A stretch of DNA of 64,000 nt from the NCBI RefSeq assembly GCF_036099295.1, contig NZ_CP107976.1:5146001-5210000 (forward strand). Reading direction: 5' to 3'. Every line of letters begins with the position of its first letter. The first letter of the stretch is position 1. Both the position numbers and the translations under genes were made by a program. Shown one piece after another: positions 43,609 to 51,790 of the stretch. The notes beneath the pieces are model-generated. The model was not told the origin of the DNA. It searched no databases and saw nothing but the letters and a program-made list of their open reading frames with translations. The stretch comes from Streptomyces sp. NBC_00358. GTDB lineage: Bacteria > Actinomycetota > Actinomycetes > Streptomycetales > Streptomycetaceae.

Positions 43609-43761
43609 CTCATCCAGAGGGGCAGAGGGATACGGCCCGATGAAGCCCCGGCAACCCTCCAGCCGGTCTCGTACCGATCGATGTCGATCGCGTCGCGAGG
43701 CTCCCGGCTCGGGAAGGTGCCAAATCCGTCTCACGGCGAAGTGCGTCGTGAGGAAGATGAG
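43609..43761 (+). ncRNA. SAM-I (S-box) riboswitch upstream of thrC
   Basis: The 5' P1 strand CTCATC (43609-43614) and CAGAGGGGCAGAGGGA are followed by the invariant core CGGCCCGATGAAGCCCCGGC-AACC (43633-43656), then AAGGTGCCAAATCCG (43714-43728) and closing GATGAG (43756-43761), which pairs with CTCATC. This is the full S-box order: P1, k-turn P2a, P2b pseudoknot, P3, P4. The 3' P1 strand overlaps GAGGAAAGG (43759-43767), the best ribosome site for thrC (ATG 43779), so SAM binding probably masks the start. The stretch from 43402 to 43608 is the shared promoter region of gpgS and thrC, with no gene in it. Confidence 0.9.
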
Positions 43762-43778
43762 GAAAGGGCCTCGCCTCC

Positions 43779-45077
43779 ATGGCTGCGCAGACAGTTGCAA
43801 GTACCACGAACTCCGCCGAAGCGGTGGACCTCGGCCCGGCCGCGGCGCTTTCCTGCCGCGAGTGCGGACACCGCGTCCCGCTCGGCCCGGTCTTCGCCTG
43901 CGAGGAGTGTTTCGGCCCGCTGGAGATCGCCTACGACTTCTCGGCCTACGAGACCGAGGAGCTCCGCAAGCGCATCGAAGCGGGACCCGCGAACATCTGG
44001 CGCTACGCGCCCCTCCTGCCCGTCCCCGCGGACGTGGCCGACAAGCCGAACATCAACCCCGGCTGGACCAAGCTCGTCCAGGCCGACAACCTGGCCCGCG
44101 AGCTCGGTGTGGACGCCGGAAAGCTCTTCGTCAAGGACGACTCCGGCAACCCGACGCACTCCTTCAAGGACCGCGTCGTCGCCCAGGCCATCGAAGCCGC
44201 CCGCGCCTTCGGCTTCACCACCCTCTCCTGCTCCTCCACCGGCAACCTCGCCGGCGCCGTGGGCGCCGCGGCGGCCCGCGCCGGCTTCCGGTCCTGCGTG
44301 TTCATCCCGCACGACCTGGAGCAGGGCAAGGTCGTCATGGCCGCGGTCTACGGCGGCGAGCTCGTCGGCATCCAGGGCAACTACGACGACGTGAACCGCT
44401 TCTGCTCCGAGCTGATCGGCGACCCGGCCGGCGAGGGCTGGGGCTTCGTCAACGTCAACCTGCGGCCGTACTACGCCGAGGGCTCCAAGACGCTGGCGTA
44501 CGAGATCTGCGAGCAGCTCGGCTGGAAGCTGCCCGACCAGCTCGTCGTGCCGATCGCCTCCGGCTCCCAGCTCACGAAGATCGACAAGGGGCTCCAGGAG
44601 CTGATCAAGCTCGGACTCGTCGAGGACAAGGCGTACAAGATCTTCGGTGCCCAGGCCGAGGGCTGCTCCCCGGTCTCCGTCGCCTACAAGGCCGGTCACG
44701 ACGTCGTACGGCCGCAGAAGCCGGACACCATCGCCAAGTCGCTCGCCATCGGCAACCCCGCGGACGGGCCGTACGTGCTCGACATCGCGCGGCGCACCGG
44801 CGGCGCCGTGGAGGACGTGAACGACGAGCAGATCGTCGACGCGATCAAGCTGCTCGCGCGCACCGAGGGCATCTTCGCGGAGACGGCGGGCGGTGTGACC
44901 GTCGGCGTCACCCGCAAGCTGATCGAGAACGGCCTCCTCGACCCGACCCTCACCACGGTCGTGCTGAACACCGGCGACGGCCTCAAGACCCTGGACGCGG
45001 TGGCCTCGGACACCGGACTGACCGCGACCATCCGCCCGAACCTCGACTCCTTCCGAGAGGCTGGCCTCGCATCATGA
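43779..45077 (+). CDS. thrC: Threonine synthase
   Basis: A 432-residue PLP enzyme turning O-phosphohomoserine into threonine. It has an N-terminal zinc-ribbon-like pair (CRECGHRVPLGPVFACEEC), the PLP lysine in GNPTHSFKDRVVAQAIEAAR, CSSTGNLAGAVGAAAARAGF for phosphate binding and VPIASGSQLTKIDKGLQEL. The length fits the shorter class-II enzymes of actinobacteria. A SAM riboswitch in the leader links it to methionine/SAM supply, because homoserine phosphate is shared between threonine and methionine routes in actinomycetes only via homoserine. Its stop overlaps the start of the MoaD-like gene (ATGA). Confidence 0.95.
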   Translation: MAAQTVASTTNSAEAVDLGPAAALSCRECGHRVPLGPVFACEECFGPLEIAYDFSAYETEELRKRIEAGPANIWRYAPLLPVPADVADKPNINPGWTKLVQADNLARELGVDAGKLFVKDDSGNPTHSFKDRVVAQAIEAARAFGFTTLSCSSTGNLAGAVGAAAARAGFRSCVFIPHDLEQGKVVMAAVYGGELVGIQGNYDDVNRFCSELIGDPAGEGWGFVNVNLRPYYAEGSKTLAYEICEQLGWKLPDQLVVPIASGSQLTKIDKGLQELIKLGLVEDKAYKIFGAQAEGCSPVSVAYKAGHDVVRPQKPDTIAKSLAIGNPADGPYVLDIARRTGGAVEDVNDEQIVDAIKLLARTEGIFAETAGGVTVGVTRKLIENGLLDPTLTTVVLNTGDGLKTLDAVASDTGLTATIRPNLDSFREAGLAS

Positions 45078-45349
45078 GCGTCAACGTCCGCATCCCCACC
45101 ATCCTGCGCACCTACACCGGTGGTGCCGCCGAGGTGACGGCCGAGGGCACGACCCTCGCCGAGGTCATCAGCGACCTGGAGAAGAACCACACGGGCATCG
45201 CCGCGCGCGTTCTGGACGACCAGGGCAAGCTGCGCCGCTTCGTCAACGTGTACGTCAACGACGACGACGTCCGGTTCGAGCAGGGCCTCCAGACGGCGAC
45301 CCCGGACGGTGTCGGTGTCTCGATCATTCCGGCCGTCGCCGGAGGCTGA
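45074..45349 (+). CDS. MoaD/ThiS/CysO-like ubiquitin-fold sulfur carrier
   Basis: A 91-residue beta-grasp protein ending in the diagnostic Gly-Gly (IPAVAGG), which is thiocarboxylated in MoaD, ThiS and CysO. Blocks: VNVRIPTILRTYTGGAAEVT, LAEVISDLEKNHTGIAARVL, RRFVNVYVNDDDVRFEQGL. It is translationally coupled to thrC. From memory it resembles M. tuberculosis CysO, which serves CysM-dependent cysteine synthesis, more than ThiS. The riboswitch would place it under SAM control too. No moeB or cysM homologue is in the window. Confidence 0.9.
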   Translation: MSVNVRIPTILRTYTGGAAEVTAEGTTLAEVISDLEKNHTGIAARVLDDQGKLRRFVNVYVNDDDVRFEQGLQTATPDGVGVSIIPAVAGG

Positions 45350-45388
45350 TCGTTACCCTCGGTAATGCCGAACACGCAGAGTTCATCG

Positions 45389-45425
45389 AATTGCCCCCTC
45401 CGTGAGAGAAACGGAGGGGGCAATT
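45389..45425 (+). terminator. Strong intrinsic terminator after thrC-moaD
   Basis: A perfect 15-bp stem AATTGCCCCCTCCGT (45389-45403) with ACGGAGGGGGCAATT (45411-45425) and GAGAGAA loop, 40 bp after the MoaD-like stop. Confidence 0.9.
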
Positions 45426-45791
45426 CTGCATGGTTGAGCGCGCTACAGTTGGGGAAGCGACTTCGCTTTCGATGTTGGTTTCATGCCGGACGCATATGAG
45501 TACCCGTTCGGCGGCCGACAAGAAGTAGCCAAACTGCCTCGCCCTTTTGGGCTTTTTATGGCATTTACGGGGCCCGACTTGCCCTGAATCCTCGCGCATT
45601 CTCCGCATATCGTTGATCGGCCATGCCCAGAATTCTCGTCCGATTGACCTGTTGCAGACGGCAGTTGGACAGATACATTCAGCCGCGGTCGACGCGTTCC
45701 GGCGCACACCCCCAACCGTTTGGGGGGTGAGGTCTGACCCGGATCCGCGAAGTGTGGATCTGTGCAAGGGCCAGTAATAGGGGAGTTAGGC
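45426..45791 (+). promoter_or_regulatory. Long A+T-richer leader region of the cold-shock gene
   Basis: 366 bp without a gene. It is less G+C-rich than the surroundings. It contains GCCC-TTTT-GGGC followed by TTTTT at 45541-45557, a weak terminator-like hairpin, and GATCC..GGATC at 45740-45758 close to the start codon. A long structured leader is usual for cold-shock genes; I cannot place the promoter. Confidence 0.45.
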
Positions 45792-45995
45792 ATGGCTCAG
45801 GGCACCGTCAAGTGGTTCAACGCGGAGAAGGGGTACGGCTTCATCGCGGTCGACGGTGGTGCGGACGTCTTCGTGCACTACAGCGCGATTCAGATGGACG
45901 GCTACCGCACCCTTGAAGAGGGTCAGCGAGTGGAGTTCGAAATCTCGCAGGGCCAGAAGGGTCCGCAGGCGGACATGGTCAAACTCGCCGTCTAG
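45792..45995 (+). CDS. Cold-shock protein, CspA/ScoF family
   Basis: A 67-residue single cold-shock domain. RNA-binding motifs RNP1 KGYGFIAV and RNP2 VFVHYSAI are intact, in MAQGTVKWFNAEKGYGFIAV and the following strand. ATG 45792 has GGGGAG at good spacing. It binds single-stranded RNA or DNA and melts structures, acting at low temperature and often constitutively in Streptomyces. It is monocistronic, between two strong terminators. Confidence 0.96.
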   Translation: MAQGTVKWFNAEKGYGFIAVDGGADVFVHYSAIQMDGYRTLEEGQRVEFEISQGQKGPQADMVKLAV

Positions 45996-46029
45996 TCCGG
46001 GCGCGAACGGCCACCGACGCAACTCACGC

Positions 46030-46067
46030 CGAGGGGCCCGCATCCCACCAGGGATGCGGGCCCCTCG
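46030..46067 (+). terminator. Strong intrinsic terminator after csp
   Basis: A perfect 17-bp stem (46030-46046 with 46051-46067) and ACCA loop, 35 bp after the stop codon. Confidence 0.9.
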
Positions 46068-46178
46068 TGCGTCCTCGGCGGCCTTCGGCCGCCCTCCGCC
46101 TGCTCCCGCGCGCGCCCGCGCGCACGGGAGCGCCCCCTCTGTGGAGGCTGGGCCCGACGCCCGTTTTCAGGAGAGGCG

Positions 46179-46205
46179 CTTGCACTCGCAGGGGTCGAGT
46201 GCTAA
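46179..46205. promoter_or_regulatory. CIRCE-type HrcA operator 1 overlapping groEL promoter
   Basis: CTTGCACTC-N9-GAGTGCTAA matches CIRCE (TTAGCACTC-N9-GAGTGCTAA) at 16 of 18 arm positions. TTGCAC at 46180-46185 and TAATCA at 46203-46208, 17 bp apart, may be the -35 and -10 boxes, so the repressor would block polymerase. Confidence 0.85.
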
Positions 46206-46214
46206 TCATTGGCG

Positions 46215-46241
46215 TTAGCACTCTCCCAGTGAGAGTGACAG
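46215..46241. promoter_or_regulatory. CIRCE-type HrcA operator 2
   Basis: TTAGCACTC-N9-GAGTGACAG: the left arm is perfect, the right arm matches 6 of 9. It starts 10 bp after operator 1. The right arm of operator 1 and the left arm of operator 2 also form a CIRCE-like inverse pair. Confidence 0.7.
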
Positions 46242-46366
46242 AACTTGGATCGGGCCAGTGAGGCCCGCGGGCCTGTGGGGCAAGGAACCACAAGGCTTGC
46301 AGGCCGTCCGTCGCGGGCGCGGGCACGATCCGGAGAAATCCACCCCGTCCGGGAGGACCACTTCAC

Positions 46367-47989
<1,623 letters not shown>

Positions 47990-48016
47990 TCGACCTCTGG
48001 TTGATCTGCGTCCTTA

Positions 48017-48060
48017 CCGAGGGCGGCACTCCTTGCTACGGCGGGGGGTGCCGCCCTCGG
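48017..48060 (+). terminator. Intrinsic terminator after groEL
   Basis: A 13-bp perfect stem CCGAGGGCGGCAC (48017-48029) with GTGCCGCCCTCGG (48048-48060), 27 bp after the stop. Confidence 0.85.
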
Positions 48061-48264
48061 GCGTTTCCGCGCCCCTCGCGGCCCGCACCCCTCCCCAGGA
48101 GCGTGGCCCGGATCACAGCGGCATTTCCCGACGCGGCGGAATGCCCTGCCCGGTGCGGCGGTTGACGCTGAAGAGCAGTCGATGCATGTGCACATACCGC
48201 ATGGAATCTCCTGCCTCGCCGACCACTCGACGTCATACCGACCACCTCGCCGAGGAGCCCCCAC

Positions 48265-49386
48265 GTGACCGCTGACGCCGCGTCCCGCGCAGCCGAGATC
48301 CTTTCCCGTCCCGTCTCGATCAACGGCCTGACCGTCCCGAACCGGATCGCCATGGCGCCGATGACCCGGATGTTCTCGCCGGGCGGTGTGCCGGGGGAGG
48401 ACGTGGTCGGCTACTACTCCCGCCGCGCCGCCGCGGGCGTGGGCCTCATCGTGACCGAGGGCACCTACGTCGGCCACGACTCGGCCGGACAGAGCGACGC
48501 GGTGCCGCGCTTCCACGGGGAGGACCAGCTCGCCGGGTGGACGAACGTCGCCGACGCCGTGCACGCGGCGGGCGGCACGATCGTCCCGCAGCTCTGGCAC
48601 ATCGGCATGGTCCGCAAGGCGGGCGAGCCGCCCTTCGCGGACGCCCCGCCCGTCGGCCCCTCCGGCCTCTACAAGGAGGGCGCCGAGGTCAGCGGCAAGA
48701 GCATGACCCAGCAGGACCTCGACGACGTCATCGAGGCGTTCGCCAAGGCCGCCGCGGACGCCGAGCGCATCGGCTTCGACGGTGTCGAACTGCACGGCGC
48801 CCACGGCTACCTGCTCGACCAGTTCCACTGGGCGGGCACCAACCGGCGCGAGGACGCCTACGGCGGCGACCCGGTGGCCCGTACGAAGTTCTCGGCGGAG
48901 ATCGTCGCCGCGGTGCGCGCCGCGGTCTCGCCCGAGTTCCCGGTCCTCTTCCGCTACTCGCAGTGGAAGCAGCAGGCCTACGACGCCCGGCTCGCGGAGA
49001 CCCCGGAGGAGCTGGAGGCGATCCTCGCCCCGCTCGCCGCGGCCGGTGTGGACTCCTTCCACGCCTCCACGCGCCGCTACTGGGTGCCCGAGTTCGACGG
49101 TTCCGACCTCAACCTCGCCGGCTGGACGAAGAAGCTGACGGGCAAGCCCACCATCACCGTCGGCTCGGTCGGCCTGGACGGCGACTTCATCAAGGCCTTC
49201 GCGGGCGAGGGCTCCCCGGTCAAGGGCATCGACGACCTCCTCGACCGCATGGAGCGCGACGAGTTCGACCTCGTGGCCGTCGGCCGCGCGCTGCTCCAGG
49301 ACCCCCAGTGGGCCGCGAAGGTCCTCGCCGGCCGCTTCGACGAGCTGGCGCCGTACGACGCGGCGGCGCTGGGTTCGCTCAGCTGA
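48265..49386 (+). CDS. Old yellow enzyme-type NADH:flavin oxidoreductase
   Basis: A 373-residue FMN TIM-barrel enzyme. GTG 48265. Visible motifs: NGLTVPNRIAMAPMTRMFSP, VPQLWHIGMVRKAGEPPF, FDGVELHGAHGYLLDQFHW (substrate-binding His and FMN contacts), TNRREDAYGGDPVARTKF, and the C-terminal phosphate-binding ITVGSVGLDGDF and LVAVGRALLQDPQWAAK. It reduces activated C=C bonds of enones or nitro groups with NAD(P)H. No iron-sulfur domain follows, so it belongs to classical single-domain OYEs. Monocistronic, followed by a terminator. Confidence 0.93.
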   Translation: MTADAASRAAEILSRPVSINGLTVPNRIAMAPMTRMFSPGGVPGEDVVGYYSRRAAAGVGLIVTEGTYVGHDSAGQSDAVPRFHGEDQLAGWTNVADAVHAAGGTIVPQLWHIGMVRKAGEPPFADAPPVGPSGLYKEGAEVSGKSMTQQDLDDVIEAFAKAAADAERIGFDGVELHGAHGYLLDQFHWAGTNRREDAYGGDPVARTKFSAEIVAAVRAAVSPEFPVLFRYSQWKQQAYDARLAETPEELEAILAPLAAAGVDSFHASTRRYWVPEFDGSDLNLAGWTKKLTGKPTITVGSVGLDGDFIKAFAGEGSPVKGIDDLLDRMERDEFDLVAVGRALLQDPQWAAKVLAGRFDELAPYDAAALGSLS

Positions 49387-49418
49387 CCCGAGCTGACTCG
49401 CTGACCTGCTGTCCCGGA

Positions 49419-49457
49419 GGGGCGGCGCCCGCTGCGACGCGGGCGCCGTCCCTTTTT
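49419..49457 (+). terminator. Intrinsic terminator with T-run after OYE gene
   Basis: A 14-bp stem with one G-U pair (49419-49432 against 49439-49452) directly followed by TTTTT (49453-49457). Confidence 0.9.
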
Positions 49458-49467
49458 GGTCAGCCGT

Positions 49468-49737
49468 TCAGCCGGTGGCGCCGAGATGCCCGACGAAGGT
49501 GCCCCAGGCGGCGGCCCCGAAGGTGATCACCGGCCCGAGCGGATTCTTGGAGTCCCGCACGGGGACGAGGGCCGGGTGACCGTCGGCGACTTCGAGGCAG
49601 TCGCCGCCGTCACCGGCGCTGTACGTCGACTTGCGCCAGCGAGCGACCTCCAGGCAGTTGCCGCCGTCCCCACCGCTGTAGCTGGACTTGAACCAAGCTG
49701 CGGCGCTCAGATCGTGCTCATGGGCGTTGTTCTCCAT
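49468..49737 (-). CDS. DUF397 protein with duplicated motif
   Basis: An 89-residue protein with two copies of the DUF397 motif: AAWFKSSYSGGDGGNCLEVA and RWRKSTYSAGDGGDCLEVA, then VRDSKNPLGPVITFGAAAW. Most family members have one. DUF397 genes pair with XRE/DUF5753 regulators in Streptomyces (BldB/AbaA-type pairs) and act as small partners that modulate development or antibiotic synthesis. The start codon overlaps the 3' end of the regulator gene by 20 bp, so the two are coupled. Confidence 0.92.
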   Translation of the reverse strand: MENNAHEHDLSAAAWFKSSYSGGDGGNCLEVARWRKSTYSAGDGGDCLEVADGHPALVPVRDSKNPLGPVITFGAAAWGTFVGHLGATG

Positions 49738-50515
49738 GCTCGTAATCCTCCGCCACGCACTCGATCAGAGCCAGGGAATCATGCGGGGAAAGTGCCGACG
49801 CCTGAAGGAGGTTGAACGTGAGGATGTGGCGGGTGACCGTGGCGGGGTCGTCCAGCAGCTTTCCCATGTTCGGCGCATCCACGAAGGACAACGCGGGCGC
49901 GTCATCGAACTCCATGAGCTTCAGAGACCCGTGCATCGACGCGTGAGCTCCCGCGTCGAACGGCAGTACCTGCATGATGATTCGGTGCGCCCTGGTCAGG
50001 CCCGCCACGTGTCGGAGAGCCTCCGCCATCACGGCGCGGCCTCCGACCGCTCGCCGTAGAACGGCCTCATCGGCAACCACCCACAACAGCGGGGTTGTTG
50101 GATCGTCGATGAGACGCGCACGCTCCAAGCGGGCGGCCACCAGCGCGGCGATCTCGGCGTCGGGTGCTGTCGGCGCGTACGCGCGGAACACCGCTTCCGC
50201 GTACCCCTCGGTCTGCAACAGCCCCGGGATCAGCAGCGTCGAGTACTCCCTGATCGCCGTAGCTATCGCCTCCGCCTCCGCCGCCTCGGCGAAGTGGTCC
50301 GGGTATCTCGACTTGGCGAGGGCGGCGCAGTTGCGGGTGAAGAACCCGTTCGTCCCCAGGATCTCGTCTATCTGGACGGCGTACTCAAGCTGCAACCGTC
50401 TTGTCCCCGACTCCAGTTGGCCGATGAACGAACCGCTGACGAAGAGCGGTTCGCCCAGTTCGGCCTGGCTGAGGCCGGCGTTCTCGCGGGCGTGCCGCAG
50501 CTCGGCGCCGATCAT
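49718..50515 (-). CDS. XRE-family regulator with DUF5753 domain
   Basis: A 265-residue protein. An N-terminal HTH (~1-60) reads LRHARENAGLSQAELGEPLF and VSGSFIGQLESGTRRLQLEY, followed by a DUF5753 sensor domain (EYSTLLIPGLLQTEGYAEAVFRA, AALVAARLERARLI, VVADEAVLRRAVGG). The layout is that of the AbaA/WhiJ-like regulators, which act with a DUF397 partner. It is encoded with that partner at 49468-49737. Targets unknown. ATG 50515. Confidence 0.94.
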   Translation of the reverse strand: MIGAELRHARENAGLSQAELGEPLFVSGSFIGQLESGTRRLQLEYAVQIDEILGTNGFFTRNCAALAKSRYPDHFAEAAEAEAIATAIREYSTLLIPGLLQTEGYAEAVFRAYAPTAPDAEIAALVAARLERARLIDDPTTPLLWVVADEAVLRRAVGGRAVMAEALRHVAGLTRAHRIIMQVLPFDAGAHASMHGSLKLMEFDDAPALSFVDAPNMGKLLDDPATVTRHILTFNLLQASALSPHDSLALIECVAEDYEHGEQRP

Positions 50516-50675
50516 GGCGCGGGGCGAGGAGGACGGATCGAGGTCCTTGGGTCCGGGCAGGGCAACTCCCTGTCACACAAGAGGGATTGTTGGAGCGCCG
50601 ACTCTTCCCAGGCTAGAGGGGGTATGGCCACGCTGGGTGGTGAATGGGAACACTCAGCGTGGAAGGTGCGGTGCG

Positions 50676-50915
50676 ATGGAGATGACGTCGAGTAGGCGCG
50701 TGCGGCCGACGGAGGAGATCGTCGAGGAGCTGCGGGCGGCGCTGACCGGGGTCGGCGTGGTGCTGCCGTCGCTGCGGGTCGATCCCGTGACCGGCGCGAG
50801 CGACGAGCCCTTCGCCCTCGTCGCGCTCGGCCGCTGCAACGTGGGCACCGCCCAGAAGCTGACCGCCGTGCTGCGCGCGTGCGGCACCGGCGAGGGCGGC
50901 GGTGCTGAGGCGTGA
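50676..50915 (+). CDS. Small hypothetical protein
   Basis: A 79-residue protein from ATG 50676 behind GGAAGG. The start (MEMTSSRRVRPTEEIVEELR) and the block GRCNVGTAQKLTAVLRACGT are recognisable in Streptomyces proteins accompanying XRE/DUF397 pairs, with no assigned function. It is divergent from the XRE regulator, 160 bp apart, and its stop overlaps the next start (GTGA). It may be a further partner of that regulatory unit. Confidence 0.78.
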   Translation: MEMTSSRRVRPTEEIVEELRAALTGVGVVLPSLRVDPVTGASDEPFALVALGRCNVGTAQKLTAVLRACGTGEGGGAEA

Positions 50916-51112
50916 GTGAGGAGTACGCCGTCGACGTTCGGGACGGGCGGCTCGGGCAGGTGATGGGGCGCGAGGGCGGCCTCGTACAGCTGAGGCCGCT
51001 CGGCGGCGGGCGCGAGTGGGACTGCCCCGAGGACGCCCTCGGGGAGGCGCCGCCGGGGGAGGTGCTGCGGGCGCGGGTGCGACGGCTCAACGCGGAGGCG
51101 CGCCTGCCGTGA
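50912..51112 (+). CDS. Small hypothetical protein
   Basis: A 66-residue protein from GTG 50912, overlapping the previous stop by 4 bp, hence coupled. MSEEYAVDVRDGRLGQVMGR at the start, then LRPLGGGREWDCPEDALGEA. It looks like a single beta-barrel-like domain, the kind found as a companion of helix-turn-helix/DUF397 genes, but I cannot name its family. Soluble, acidic N-terminus and basic C-terminus. Confidence 0.78.
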   Translation: MSEEYAVDVRDGRLGQVMGREGGLVQLRPLGGGREWDCPEDALGEAPPGEVLRARVRRLNAEARLP

Positions 51113-51145
51113 CCCCGCGCCCGGGAAGGGGGCGGAACCGCTCGC

Positions 51146-51733
51146 CTACAGATTCCCCATCGGCTCGATGTCCACCTTCACCGGCGTGCCCCAGATGCGG
51201 AGCACCTCGTAGTCGGTGAACTCGTGGACGAGGCGGTAGGCCATGCCGGGGCGGGGGGTCCGGCGCTCGGCGGCGAGGTAGCGCTCGGCTTCCTGGCGGT
51301 CGCGCCGGGGGGTGCCGCAGAGGTGCCACTCCTGGCCGGTCCAGACTTCCGGGAGCCAGCGCTGCTGGGGCTGGGGGCGGTCGCCGCGGACTCCGTAGCG
51401 CGTCATCGTGCGGTCGGGCAGCTCGTCCGGGGAGGGCGCCCGGCCGTGCGCGTACGCGTCGTTGACCTCGGTGCGGCGGGCGGTGCGGCGGCGGGTCTCG
51501 CAGAGCAGGCAGCGGTCCGGGGCGCTCTCGTCCACCGGGCCGTTCGGATGCTCGTTGCAGCGGGTGGTCGGCGCCGCCGTCGTCACCGTCTCGTCGAGCA
51601 GGTCCAGTGCCCGCTTCAGGTCCGCCTTGACCTCGTGCAGCTTGGCGTCGGGGGTGTCGCTGTTCAGGGCGTCACCGTGCTCCCCGAGCAGCCGCAGGGC
51701 GCGGCCGAGGGCGGTCAGCTGTGCGTGGTTCAT
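51146..51733 (-). CDS. Hypothetical protein with Cys/His cluster
   Basis: A 195-residue protein I cannot assign. N-terminal helical part (TALGRALRLLGEHGDALNSD, LKRALDLLDETVTT), then a possible zinc site (RCNEHPNGPVD and RCLLCETRRR), then a Trp/Arg-rich C-terminal part (WLPEVWTGQEWHLCGTPRRD, ERYLAAERRTPRPGMAYRLV) ending VKVDIEPMGNL. No signal peptide. It is convergent with the small hypothetical genes and lies 57 bp from the PTS gene. Confidence 0.72.
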   Translation of the reverse strand: MNHAQLTALGRALRLLGEHGDALNSDTPDAKLHEVKADLKRALDLLDETVTTAAPTTRCNEHPNGPVDESAPDRCLLCETRRRTARRTEVNDAYAHGRAPSPDELPDRTMTRYGVRGDRPQPQQRWLPEVWTGQEWHLCGTPRRDRQEAERYLAAERRTPRPGMAYRLVHEFTDYEVLRIWGTPVKVDIEPMGNL

Positions 51734-51790
51734 GGACCCAGCCTCGCACGCGCCACCGACAGTGCGGCCGGGACAGGTCCTGGACGTGTC

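Noticed and set aside
43610..43807. Small minus-strand open frames over the thrC leader
   Set aside because: They are antisense to a conserved riboswitch and have no ribosome site.
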